Shown here piece after piece: positions 24,538 through 31,185 of a stretch of DNA of 31,185 bases (the first letter of the stretch is position 1; each line of letters starts with the position of its first letter). The notes beneath the pieces are model-generated. The model saw nothing but the letters and a program-made list of their open reading frames with translations. It was not told the DNA's origin and searched no databases. The position numbers and the translations under genes were made by a program. The stretch covers positions 1-31,185 of the forward strand of contig JBLHWU010000053.1 of the NCBI GenBank assembly GCA_047629355.1. Direction: 5' to 3'. This DNA comes from CAYUNA01 sp047629355 (lineage in GTDB: Bacteria > Bacteroidota > Bacteroidia > Chitinophagales > Saprospiraceae).

Positions 24538-25512
24538 TTAAAATAAGTCATTTGCCGTGATACTCTTATCGTGTTTCGTATATTCTACTGGGCGTTTGGC
24601 AAAGAAATCATCCAAGCTATTGGCAAATACTTCCTCTTCGAACCATGCCATTGGTTTGTAATCAAATTCTGAAACAAAAAACAGTTTTTCCAAGCCAATC
24701 TTCATCATGCTTTCGTCTACACGGAATTTCATGAAGTTGAGTAAATTTTCTTTGGTAAAAGCATCAATTTCTCCACCTTCAAAAATCCAATCCAAAATTT
24801 CTGACTCCACTTGAATAGAATCGGCGACTACTGCGCGCAATTCTGAAACAGTTTCTTTATCAAAAAAGTCAGGAAATTCTTCACGAATGGTATTCACGAT
24901 AAACATCCCTGCGTTGGCATGTACTTGTTCGTCGATAGAAGTCCAAGCGATGATATTACTGATGTTTTTCATCACGCCTTTGAAGCGAGTGAAGGAGAGA
25001 ACAATCGCAAACTGGCTAAACAAGGACACATTTTCTATCAAAACAGAGAAAAGAATCAATGAAAAAACGTACTTCTTTTTATCATCAGATTTGGTGTGCA
25101 TCAAGGCATCGGATAGGTAATCAATGCGTTTGCGAATGACGGGAGTTTCTATCAATTTTTCAAACTCACTATTGTAACCCAATACTTCCAATAAACGAGA
25201 ATACGCCTCTGAATGACGGAATTCACATTCTGCAAAAGTGCTCCCCAAACCATTAAATTCTGGCTTTGGCAAATGATGGTACAGGTCGCCCCAAAAAGAC
25301 TTAACCGACACTTCGATTTGGGCAATTGCCAAAAGGCTTTTCTTAACGACTTCTTTTTCATTGTCACTCAAATGCGAGTGGAAGTCCTGTATATCCGCCG
25401 TAAAATCTACTTCGGAATGCACCCAAAAAGACTTGTTGATGGCATCGGTAAATTGGGAAACTTCTGGATATTCAAAAGGTTTGTAATTGATGCGTTTGTC
25501 AAAAATGCTCAT
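24538..25512 (-). CDS. nrdB: Class I ribonucleoside-diphosphate reductase, small (radical) subunit
   Basis: The start is placed at the ATG 25512 (MSIFDKRINYKPFEYPEV), giving 324 residues. The frame reaches 25548, but the first 12 residues are not family-like. The di-metal site is visible: E97-F-R-H100-S-E-A-Y104, matching the E. coli spacing E115-x-x-H118-x3-Y122 with the radical tyrosine present. Farther on come LIEN and SIDEQVHANAG, giving the second Glu and Glu-x-x-His. No N-terminal ATP-cone is present, unlike some Bacteroidota NrdB proteins. It is the first gene of the operon, behind a cobalamin riboswitch. The C-terminal tail needed for docking to NrdA is short but present. Confidence 0.95.
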   Translation of the reverse strand: MSIFDKRINYKPFEYPEVSQFTDAINKSFWVHSEVDFTADIQDFHSHLSDNEKEVVKKSLLAIAQIEVSVKSFWGDLYHHLPKPEFNGLGSTFAECEFRHSEAYSRLLEVLGYNSEFEKLIETPVIRKRIDYLSDALMHTKSDDKKKYVFSLILFSVLIENVSLFSQFAIVLSFTRFKGVMKNISNIIAWTSIDEQVHANAGMFIVNTIREEFPDFFDKETVSELRAVVADSIQVESEILDWIFEGGEIDAFTKENLLNFMKFRVDESMMKIGLEKLFFVSEFDYKPMAWFEEEVFANSLDDFFAKRPVEYTKHDKSITANDLF

Positions 25513-25646
25513 ATTGCTATGTTTAGAATAAATTAGAAAAAACACCAAAGCAATAGAGTCGAAAACGCAGCTACAGACGGGACAAGAGATAGGTCGCCTG
25601 TGCGGTAGAGTGTTCGGACGGTTGCTTTTGATGCGAAAGCAATCTC

Positions 25647-25843
25647 CACATATTCAAGGAAGGTGACCTGGCTTATAGTTGATTTCTCAACTACTTACAG
25701 TTGCGCAACAGCTCACGAATTTAACGTGATTCCCCTTAGTAAAAACGATTTAATAACTTGGTCCATAATGAATCAAGTTATTAAATTGTTTTGACTTATT
25801 AGTTTTCTTTGTAACAGAGACTTAGAAAACTACCTGAATGTAC
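25647..25843 (-). promoter_or_regulatory. Cobalamin riboswitch in the nrdB leader, interrupted by a MITE
   Basis: On the minus strand, P1 is GTACATTCA (25835-25843) paired with TGAATATGTG (25647-25656). P2 is TAGTTTTCT paired with AGAAAACTA. Then, after the insert, come AAGGGGAATCACG, ATTCGTGAGCTG, TGCGCAACTGTAAG, a TAGTTGA-GAAA-TCAACTA stem, and the B12 box AAGCCAGGTCACCTTCC (25658-25674). These parts are in the order of the known cobalamin aptamer, in a short form. In the family, binding of B12 turns the downstream genes off. The 57-bp element at 25739-25795 splits P2 from the core; removing it gives the consensus-like ...CTAATAAGGGGAAT. The leader between aptamer and nrdB (25513-25646) holds a TTGCTTT...AAAAGCAA hairpin but no clear expression platform. 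Confidence 0.9.
25739..25795 (+). mobile_element. Family B deletion derivative inside the riboswitch
   Basis: Termini GTAAAAACGATTTAATAACT and AGTTATTAAATTGTTTTGAC are joined by a short centre (TGGTCCATAATGAATCA). The copy is flanked by TTA at 25736-25738 and 25796-25798. The whole ~100-bp interior of full copies is missing, leaving essentially one hairpin of about 20 bp. It lies between P2 and the GGGGAAU segment of the aptamer. Confidence 0.88.
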
Positions 25844-25855
25844 TTCAAGAGGGTG

Positions 25856-25863
25856 CAAAACTA
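25856..25863 (-). promoter_or_regulatory. Candidate nrd operon promoter, -7 box
   Basis: The minus strand reads TAGTTTTG (TAnnTTTG) just upstream of P1 of the riboswitch, so the transcript would begin near 25849 and include the full aptamer. No clear -33 box. Confidence 0.55.
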
Positions 25864-25891
25864 ATAAATGGTTATTGAATGTTAGCATTAA

Positions 25892-25929
25892 GTTACCAAC
25901 AGCTGTTGGCAACTTTTTTTGTTTTTTTT
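25892..25929 (+). terminator. Palindrome followed by T run upstream of the nrd promoter
   Basis: GTTACCAACAGCTGTTGGCAAC (split: GTTaCCAACA at 25892-25901 with TGTTGGcAAC at 25904-25913) is followed by seven T, a G and more T. The shape is a rho-independent terminator for plus-strand transcription, although no plus-strand gene lies before it. It could instead be an operator, as it is close to the nrd promoter. Confidence 0.5.
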
Positions 25930-26007
25930 ACTTTTTAAACCTATGCCAAGCGCATTGTGTTGGTGGTACAACCCTAAAGTATTTACCTAAATAACTCAAA
26001 GGAAGTT

Positions 26008-26047
26008 GGAGGGAGAAAATGGGTTTTAGAATCCATTTCTTCCCTCC
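26008..26047 (+). repeat. Family C half copy (hairpin 1 only)
   Basis: GGAGGGAGAAAATGG (26008-26022) pairs with CCATTTCTTCCCTCC (26033-26047), preceded by GGAAGTT as in the full C copies. The GC-rich and third hairpins are missing. It lies 20 bp past the serine hydrolase stop and may terminate that transcript. Confidence 0.6.
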
Positions 26048-26067
26048 ATAATTCCACCAAAAGCCAC

Positions 26068-27381
26068 TTATCTAGGCGTTAAAATGTTCTCTTCTCCCGC
26101 AATTTTCCGAAACAACGCCAACGCTACCTCATATCGACTTTCCAAATGATTGACATTTGTAAAATTAGGATTGGCAGATAATTTAACAATCACAGTCTTG
26201 GTTGCTGGATTGGCATAAATCGTCTGATTGTAAACGCCTTGTGCCATAAATTCCCCTTGCGTACTCGCTGGAATCCACCATTAGTAGCCGTAACCGAGGC
26301 TGTATTCAGTTGGTTGCAAATGCGGTGCATCAGGTGTAAGCGACGCTTTTACCCACTCCATCGGTACAATTTGCTGGTCATTCCATTTGCCATGATTCAG
26401 GTACAATGACCCCATTTTAGCATAATCTCGGAGCGTCATATTCAATCCGCAGAGAGCAACCTCCATTCCTGATTTATCCGTTACCCGATAGCCATCGTGC
26501 TCCATGCCCATCGGATTCTTTAAATCGGAGTCTGTCCGCATCAAATCCAAGGTAGCTGCAGTTATGAAGGTTTCATCGAGAATCGCATCTCCAAATTTCA
26601 ACATATCCGTTACCGTTGATTGAATGCCGCCGCCTGGAATTCGGTCACTCAAATTGGTTCTTTTAGTGCACTTGATTTTACCATTATCAGAGCAATGGTA
26701 CAAGACTGCTTTTCTTTCATATTCTTGGTGACAACGTTCGATACTGGTATTGGTCATTCCTGCTTTGTCTCAGATGTTCTTTTGCATATATGCTTCGTAA
26801 GTCAAACCCGATGCCTTTTCAATAATCAATCCCAAAACGGTGTAACCATAAGAGGTATAATTAAACGCTTCTCCGGGTGTTGCCAATAAATCTCGATTTT
26901 TAAATAGCTCCGTTGCTGCCGCTAAATTGAGGTATTCTACTTTGTTATTGCGCTCTTTGTTAGATTTAAATCCATTTATACCAGAACTGTGTTGCAGTAA
27001 ATTTTTAACAGTTATCGTCCCTTCTTTTTTTATTGGAAAATCGGGGATGTAAGTTTGTACAGCAGCCTCCAAATCAATCTTGCCTTGTTCGACCAATTGC
27101 ATAATAGCAATTGCCGTCATTGGCTTGGCAATCGAAGCCAACCTCGTGATGGTTTCGGTCGTAAAAGGAGTTTTATCAACTTGATTCCGATACCCTTCTC
27201 CACCCGACCAACGCGCACCGTCAACTATCGAAAACCCAGCAGCAACACCAACACATTTCTTGTCTTTTATTTGCTGTTCCAGTAGTTCATTAGCGGCAGC
27301 GTGCCAAGTCGTTTCTGGCGTTTGACCGATAAGAATAAATGTGTTAATTATTGCGATAAATAAGATTGCGAATTGTTTCAT
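26068..27381 (-). pseudogene. Class C beta-lactamase-like serine hydrolase with two nonsense codons
   Basis: The frame is continuous from the ATG at 27381 to the TAA at 26068-26070 except for two in-frame stops: TGA at 26770-26772 (YMQKNI*DKAGMTNT) and TAA at 26281-26283 (SLGYGY*WWIPAS). Both flanking parts belong to one beta-lactamase family (PF00144) protein with a signal peptide (1-20). The catalytic S83-x-x-K86 is in SIAKPMTA. The family's Y-x-N position is FNYTSYGYTVLG, with Ser instead of Asn. There are no frameshifts, so decay is recent. The TGA may replace a Trp codon. The intact enzyme would be a periplasmic esterase or D-Ala peptidase; the substrate is unknown. A LytTR regulator lies upstream on the same strand. 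Confidence 0.88.
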
Positions 27382-27455
27382 GATTATTCAATTTAATAGA
27401 TTTTAAAATTAACGTTCGAGCTTTTCTATAAAAATGTTCAACCGTTACTTGAAAG

Positions 27456-27463
27456 CAAAAGTA
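27456..27463 (-). promoter_or_regulatory. Candidate -7 box of the serine hydrolase
   Basis: The minus strand reads TACTTTTG (TAnnTTTG), 75 bp upstream of the ATG at 27381. Confidence 0.5.
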
Positions 27464-27532
27464 AGCGCAAAAACTTATTAAAACCTATATAAAATGGGCG
27501 TTTGGGATGAAACCAACCGTTTTAGTGATGAA

Positions 27533-28306
27533 TCAAATGACTGCCAACAAAGTTTTTTTATAAGTCGGAGAAACTGGGATGATTAGCTCGCCCAATTGAA
27601 TGTTTTGAGTGTCAGACCAAGCGATAAAATGGGTAGGATTTATCAAATAAGAGCGATGAACTTGCACTAAATCTGGGACTTGTTGCCCTATTTTTTTGAG
27701 GATGCTACGGAGTAATTTCTTTTGTGTCCTTTGATTGTTCAGATAATGAATTTCCACATAATTTTGCGCACTGGAAATACAAATTAAATCAGCGGGTAAC
27801 ACTTGCAAAACATCTGCCTTATTGTCTCCTCGCAAAATCAGTTTTTGTGGCTCAATTACGACTTCTTTAATCTGTATTTCAGTCTTTTTACGCGAGATAT
27901 AGATACGTCCCAAAATTAAAATAGCACTTAAAATAACCATAGTTGGCAAGTAGATTTCCCCAGCAAATGACCCAAATGAATAATCGCCATTGACAATACC
28001 CGATTTATAATATTGAAAACAACTGAGTAAACCCAAAAAATACGAAAAGCTGAGTATCAAAATTTCTAGGAAAATATTCCACTTTTTCAGTCGTCGAAAA
28101 ATCCAATTTTGTAACGGAATAATAACCACATAACTAAGCACAAATAGTAACCCGTAAGGCGGCATTATTTGAAACCTGATGCTCATTGGCAATTCTGCGG
28201 TATCATACGGACCGACAATCACCAAGAATATGACTAGCCAAATGCCCATTAAGATGCCTAAAATTAAATGAGCTTTTAGGTTGGTATTGAGCTGAATTGG
28301 AAACAT
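27533..28306 (-). CDS. Membrane-bound LytTR-family transcription regulator
   Basis: The 257-residue protein has four hydrophobic segments (about 12-32, 50-66, 79-97 and 118-134). A LytTR DNA-binding domain follows at about 172-257, with the usual order: PADLICISSAQNYVEIHY, QKKLLRSILKKI, VQVHRSYLINPTHF and a closing IPVSPTYKKTLL. In this group the membrane part senses an unknown signal and the beta-rich domain binds direct repeats in promoters. No receiver domain is present. The serine hydrolase pseudogene follows 150 bp downstream on the same strand and could have been a target. A -7 box TAGATTTG lies at 28379-28386. Confidence 0.88.
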   Translation of the reverse strand: MFPIQLNTNLKAHLILGILMGIWLVIFLVIVGPYDTAELPMSIRFQIMPPYGLLFVLSYVVIIPLQNWIFRRLKKWNIFLEILILSFSYFLGLLSCFQYYKSGIVNGDYSFGSFAGEIYLPTMVILSAILILGRIYISRKKTEIQIKEVVIEPQKLILRGDNKADVLQVLPADLICISSAQNYVEIHYLNNQRTQKKLLRSILKKIGQQVPDLVQVHRSYLINPTHFIAWSDTQNIQLGELIIPVSPTYKKTLLAVI

Positions 28307-28378
28307 ATTTTAGTGTGAAATTGATTGAATTAAAATGTTAAGATAAAATATTCCCTCAAAAAAGAAGTTTATAAAAGA

Positions 28379-28386
28379 CAAATCTA
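28379..28386 (-). promoter_or_regulatory. Candidate -7 box of the LytTR gene
   Basis: The minus strand reads TAGATTTG (TAnnTTTG), 72 bp upstream of the ATG at 28306, in the divergent gap with the barrel pseudogene. Confidence 0.4.
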
Positions 28387-28440
28387 AGTAGGTGACCTTA
28401 AATAATCGACATTCTCTTTAATCAAATTCAAAATATATTT

Positions 28441-28818
28441 ATGAAATTCAATTGGCTCTTTCTAATTTTCACCGTTTGTACCCTGCCGCAAATGAAAGCA
28501 CAGTTTTCGCTTGGTCTGACGGGCGGATTAAACTTTTCTGATAGACACAATCAAAACCTTCCTGAAGACTTTAATTTAGGATACAATCAAGTAATTTATC
28601 AATATTTTTGTGTGATTCCGAAGTATCAATTGAGTGATAAAATTTCGGTCAGTTGTAATGTAGAATTTTCCTAAAAGGGCTTTGAGGAAGCATATCTTGA
28701 TGGCGTTGAAATAGAAAACTCCTTTAAATTTCGGACGAATTATATAGATTTCACACCCAATGTTGAATACCACCCAATAAAGGCAATTTCGTTAGATGTT
28801 GGGATGTATGTAGGGTAA
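28441..28818 (+). pseudogene. Outer-membrane barrel protein, stop-interrupted and truncated by an IS66 end
   Basis: The frame starts with a signal peptide (MKFNWLFLIFTVCTLPQMKAQ) and a PorT-like opening (FSLGLTGGLNFSDRHN). It meets an in-frame TAA at 28672-28674 and continues as KGFEEAYLDGVEIENSF, TNYIDFTPNVEYHPIK and ISLDVGMYVG. It then ends where IS66-like DNA (GTAAGCG) begins at 28815. Only about 125 codons of a ~200-residue barrel are left. Confidence 0.82.
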
Positions 28819-28898
28819 GCGTTCGGTGAATCGCATCTTGCACCGTCGTTATTTCGGTCGCATCTTTGCATCAAAATTACAACAAAAAGAATCACACG

Positions 28899-29216
28899 AT
28901 GCAAAAGAAGCGACACACTTTATCTCAGATGGCACCGATAGTATCGGACTTTACCGATTATGAAGGAACCAAAGCGGACTACTGCGCCAAATTAAAAATC
29001 AACCCACATACTCTTGACTACTAGCGCAAACGGGTAAAAACACGACAAGCCGCTGAGCAGACAAAGCGACAAAGCGGATTTATTCCTCTACCAGCGCCCC
29101 GACAGATAAATGTCATAGCGGCATCCGAAGAAACTGTTTGTTTTATGCTGTATTTGCCAGATGGCAAGCGGTTGGAATGTTGGAATGTTGGAATTTCCGC
29201 TAACTACTCCTACTGA
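28899..29216 (+). pseudogene. tnpA: IS66 tnpA, with internal stop
   Basis: The 106-codon frame starts MQKKRHTLSQMAPIV and has the helix-turn-helix part YEGTKADYCAKLKINPHTLDY. A TAG follows where the family has Trp, then RKRVKTRQAAEQT and a later SFxLP-like tail (CFMLYLPDGKRLE). It is the first accessory protein of IS66-type transposons. A 9-bp duplication (GTTGGAATG twice) at about 29172-29190 may be a further lesion. Confidence 0.78.
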
Positions 29217-29249
29217 AATTTTACACACCATGCTACAAATTCCCTGCTG

Positions 29250-29369
29250 ATGTTTGCCTTAACTGAACGCCACCGTTATTATTTATACGCCCACGTTTGT
29301 GATATGCGCAAAGGCTTTAATGGTCTGAGTGGACTAGTACGCAACGAACTGAATACGGACCGATGCTAA
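29250..29369 (+). pseudogene. tnpB: IS66 tnpB, 3'-truncated
   Basis: Thirty-nine codons (MFALTERHRYYLYAHVCDM then RKGFNGLSGLVRNELNTD) match the first third of IS66 TnpB, whose signature is (Y/F)-x-x-x-x-DMRKGFxGLxGLV. It ends early at TAA 29367-29369; the conserved PLSGDVFVF segment is missing. Confidence 0.85.
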
Positions 29370-29585
29370 CTAAAAATTGTTTCATGTATGATAAATTTTG
29401 CATAGCAATTGTTTCAGAGTATTACTAAAAATACTCCCTTTGTACTGCTATATGCTTGGTTAAAAATGAAAATTATATTTGTTTTCCATTGATTTCTTTG
29501 GAATCTATTCGCTGTTCCATCGGAGTAAATATATAGAAATCTTAGAAATTTTTCTCAATATTCCCTTTAGATTCCCTCCAATTAA

Positions 29586-29781
29586 CAACAAAGCCACCTC
29601 GATAAAATATCAAGGTGGCTTGCTGTCATTTCTGTCTGTTTGTGTATTTCGTCAATCACCACTTTTGCACTTGTTGCTTGCTATGCGATAGCATTCAGTA
29701 GACCGCGAGCTTTTGATTCTTTACTTTCTATCTCGGTCGGCGTGGACGCTTCTACTTTAGCACGTTGAGCAAGCATAGCTT
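29586..29781 (-). pseudogene. Short coding remnant of unknown family, truncated by the IS4 element
   Basis: The minus-strand frame entering from the IS end reads IKAMLAQRAKVEASTPTEIE, SKESKARGLLNAIA, a TAG, then QATSAKVVIDEIHKQTEM and on to a TAA near 29586. The composition is that of a helical protein C-terminus. I do not recognise the family. The 5' part would lie beyond the IS4 element, outside the window. Confidence 0.35.
29591..29621. terminator. Hairpin, possible terminator
   Basis: AAGCCACCT (29591-29599) pairs perfectly with AGGTGGCTT (29613-29621), extended by imperfect GATA/TATC pairing. On the minus strand it is followed by TGTTGTT. It ends the small coding remnant at 29586-29781. 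The stretch 29370-29585 shows no supported feature. Confidence 0.55.
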
Positions 29782-31184
29782 TAATGTCGTCAACTTAAGG
29801 GAAAAAAGTTGTAGCTTAGGGGCAAAATGATTAAATCGAATAAGGTATTCACAGAAGTGATTTCACAAATAAATAGTGAAAATTTCTTAGTCGAAAATCG
29901 AGTCAACGAGCGTGATTTTACGCGGAATAGAAAATTAAATTTTCCAACTTTAGTGATTGCATTTATCAACAGATTGACAAAGAGTTTAACGGTTGAACTG
30001 AACAAGTTTTTCCTTCAATTTAAAGATGGTCAAATGGTAAGTAAACAAGCTTTCAGTACAGCTCGTTATAAACTAAAACCAGAAGCTTTCATTGAATTAA
30101 ATGAGACATTTGTGAAGTCTTATTATCAAGATAATACACATAGTTTGTATGCCGATAAATATCTTCTTTTAGGTATTGATGGCTCTAATTATGAACTACC
30201 TTGGTTTGAAGACATCGTTGCAGAATTTGGCTTCGTAGATAATAAATTAAACAGCCATCCTCGGGCAATGGCTACAGGAATTAAGTTATGGGATTTACTA
30301 AATGAAATTGCGGTAAGTAGCAAAATTAGCAGATATAAAGCGAGTGAAACAGCGATGTTGGATGAACTTTGGCAACCGACTACTGATTTATTAAACACTT
30401 GTCAAAATGCTCCAATCATTATTGTTGGTGACGCTTATTATCCTGGTCTTGCCAGATTTATTGAATTAACTGAGAAATCTATTCACTTTTTAATTCGCTG
30501 TAAACCAACCTTTTGTAGAGAAGTCGTTGATTTTATGTCCAGTGGCTTAAAACAGCAAATTCTTCATATAGATTTACACTCAGACCATCGTCGTCGGTGG
30601 CGATTAAAGGGGAAAGGTATATTAGAGCCACCTGCAGAACTCGTGGTCAGAGCAGTTCGTATTGAAAAAACAGACGGTACATCTGGATGTTTATTATGTT
30701 CTGTATTATCTGAAAATGACTTATCTATTGAACAAGTAAAGGAGATTTATTTTTTTCGATACGGTATAGAAGTTTCTTTTTATTTTGAAAAATTCAAAAC
30801 AGAGGTTGAAGATTTTGCAACAAAAAAGGCGATGGGTATTTATCAGGAATGGTATGCAAATATTTTGTCAATTAATATGACACAATTATTGATAGAACAA
30901 GCGCAGAAAGAACTGGATGAAAAACAAAAATACACTTCCAATAAGCACATTTATAAAATCAATAAATCAGTAGCTATTGGCATGGTCAAAGATGAAATTC
31001 CAAAAGTTCTTTTTGGGCAGGAAAGTATGCACGAATTTATCCCAAGAATGGTCAAAATTATTGGTGAATTTAGAGAACCAGTAAGACCGCAGAGAGTGCT
31101 ACCCAGAAAAAGAAAACATAAGGTCAAATATCATATGAATCAACGAAGAATCACATGATAGTTTCCCTTAAGTTGACGACATTA
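29782..31184 (+). mobile_element. IS4-family insertion sequence, apparently complete
   Basis: The terminal inverted repeats are identical over about 23 bp: TAATGTCGTCAACTTAAGGG at 29782 and its inverse ending CATTA at 31184. They resemble the TAATGCCGAT...TTAAGG ends known for IS4 relatives. It encloses one intact transposase gene. The target duplication cannot be checked because the window ends at 31185. Confidence 0.85.
29827..31158 (+). CDS. IS4-family DDE transposase
   Basis: The 443-residue protein has an RNase H-like catalytic core with D118 in LLGIDGSNYELP and D202 in IIIVGDAYYPG. E315 lies within the IS4 signature Y308-x2-R311-x3-E315-x6-K322 (YFFRYGIEVSFYFEK). The long beta-strand insert between the second Asp and the Glu, typical of IS4, is present (about 210-300). 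A basic C-terminus (RKRKHKVKYH) likely contacts DNA. It is intact, so the element may be active. Its ends differ from those of all the small MITE families in the window, so it is not their obvious driver. Confidence 0.95.
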   Translation: MIKSNKVFTEVISQINSENFLVENRVNERDFTRNRKLNFPTLVIAFINRLTKSLTVELNKFFLQFKDGQMVSKQAFSTARYKLKPEAFIELNETFVKSYYQDNTHSLYADKYLLLGIDGSNYELPWFEDIVAEFGFVDNKLNSHPRAMATGIKLWDLLNEIAVSSKISRYKASETAMLDELWQPTTDLLNTCQNAPIIIVGDAYYPGLARFIELTEKSIHFLIRCKPTFCREVVDFMSSGLKQQILHIDLHSDHRRRWRLKGKGILEPPAELVVRAVRIEKTDGTSGCLLCSVLSENDLSIEQVKEIYFFRYGIEVSFYFEKFKTEVEDFATKKAMGIYQEWYANILSINMTQLLIEQAQKELDEKQKYTSNKHIYKINKSVAIGMVKDEIPKVLFGQESMHEFIPRMVKIIGEFREPVRPQRVLPRKRKHKVKYHMNQRRIT

Positions 31185-31185
31185 A

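Larger units (their letters stand above)
28815..29369 (+). mobile_element. IS66-family insertion sequence remnant
   Basis: It begins GTAAGCGTTCGG, typical of IS66 ends, and carries a broken tnpA followed by a short tnpB piece. tnpC and the right end are missing. Confidence 0.8.

Noticed and set aside
6165..26772. TGA read as tryptophan
   Set aside because: TGA and TAG replace likely Trp codons in three broken genes, but the intact Rieske oxygenase ends with TGA and the same regions also contain TAA stops and frameshifts. Ordinary decay explains this better than a changed code.
1..31185. tRNA, rRNA or tmRNA genes
   Set aside because: No cloverleaf with tRNA consensus (GTTCGANTC) or rRNA sequence was seen on either strand by eye; a tRNAscan run was not possible.

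Overview
The window is AT-rich DNA of a member of the Bacteroidota, most likely a Saprospirales-type lineage (the order is an inference). Three signs support the phylum. Several proteins end in a type IX secretion (T9SS) sorting domain. Several genes are preceded by the Bacteroidota -7 box TAnnTTTG. The families present (short RpoD without region 1.1, DUF5606, TPR/HTH regulator, LytTR membrane regulator, PorT-like barrels) are typical of the phylum.

Layout. 1-529 is the start of ribA on the minus strand. 530-1480 holds only small repeats, followed by a DUF1015 gene. 2653-6506 is a large secreted alpha-amylase with a T9SS tail, destroyed by stops, frameshifts and a 224-bp insertion. 7001-10483 carries a TPR/HTH regulator, a Rieske oxygenase and an outer-membrane barrel. 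11049-13297 has DUF5606 and a PDZ-PDZ-T9SS protein. 13742-16867 has a thioredoxin-like lipoprotein and a VWA/T9SS protein. 17196-19425 has a PHO4-type permease convergent with rpoD. 19426-22476 is a repeat and pseudogene graveyard, including a barrel remnant and a SEFIR-domain remnant. 22477-25512 is the operon nrdB - hotdog thioesterase - nrdA. 26068-28306 has a serine hydrolase pseudogene and a LytTR regulator. 28441-31185 has a barrel pseudogene cut by an IS66 remnant, then an intact IS4-family element that reaches the window edge.

The most interesting locus is upstream of nrdB. The minus-strand leader carries a recognisable cobalamin riboswitch: P1 and P2, the GGGGAAU segment, the GCAACUGUAA core and a B12 box. 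It stands in front of a B12-independent class I ribonucleotide reductase. Its aptamer is interrupted, between P2 and the core, by a 57-bp hairpin transposon derivative flanked by a TTA duplication.

The second theme is a dense population of small non-autonomous palindromic elements, here called families A-F. Family A (three copies, TA-flanked) and family F (two copies, TA-flanked) have long terminal inverted repeats. Family B (five copies) has TTA/TAA target duplications. Family C has three full copies and one half copy of a multi-hairpin scaffold whose stems differ in sequence but keep pairing. Motif D is a related hairpin pair found four times, at least twice inside elements with unrelated ends. 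Family E is the insertion in the amylase. These elements sit next to gene ends, promoters, pseudogene break points and the riboswitch.
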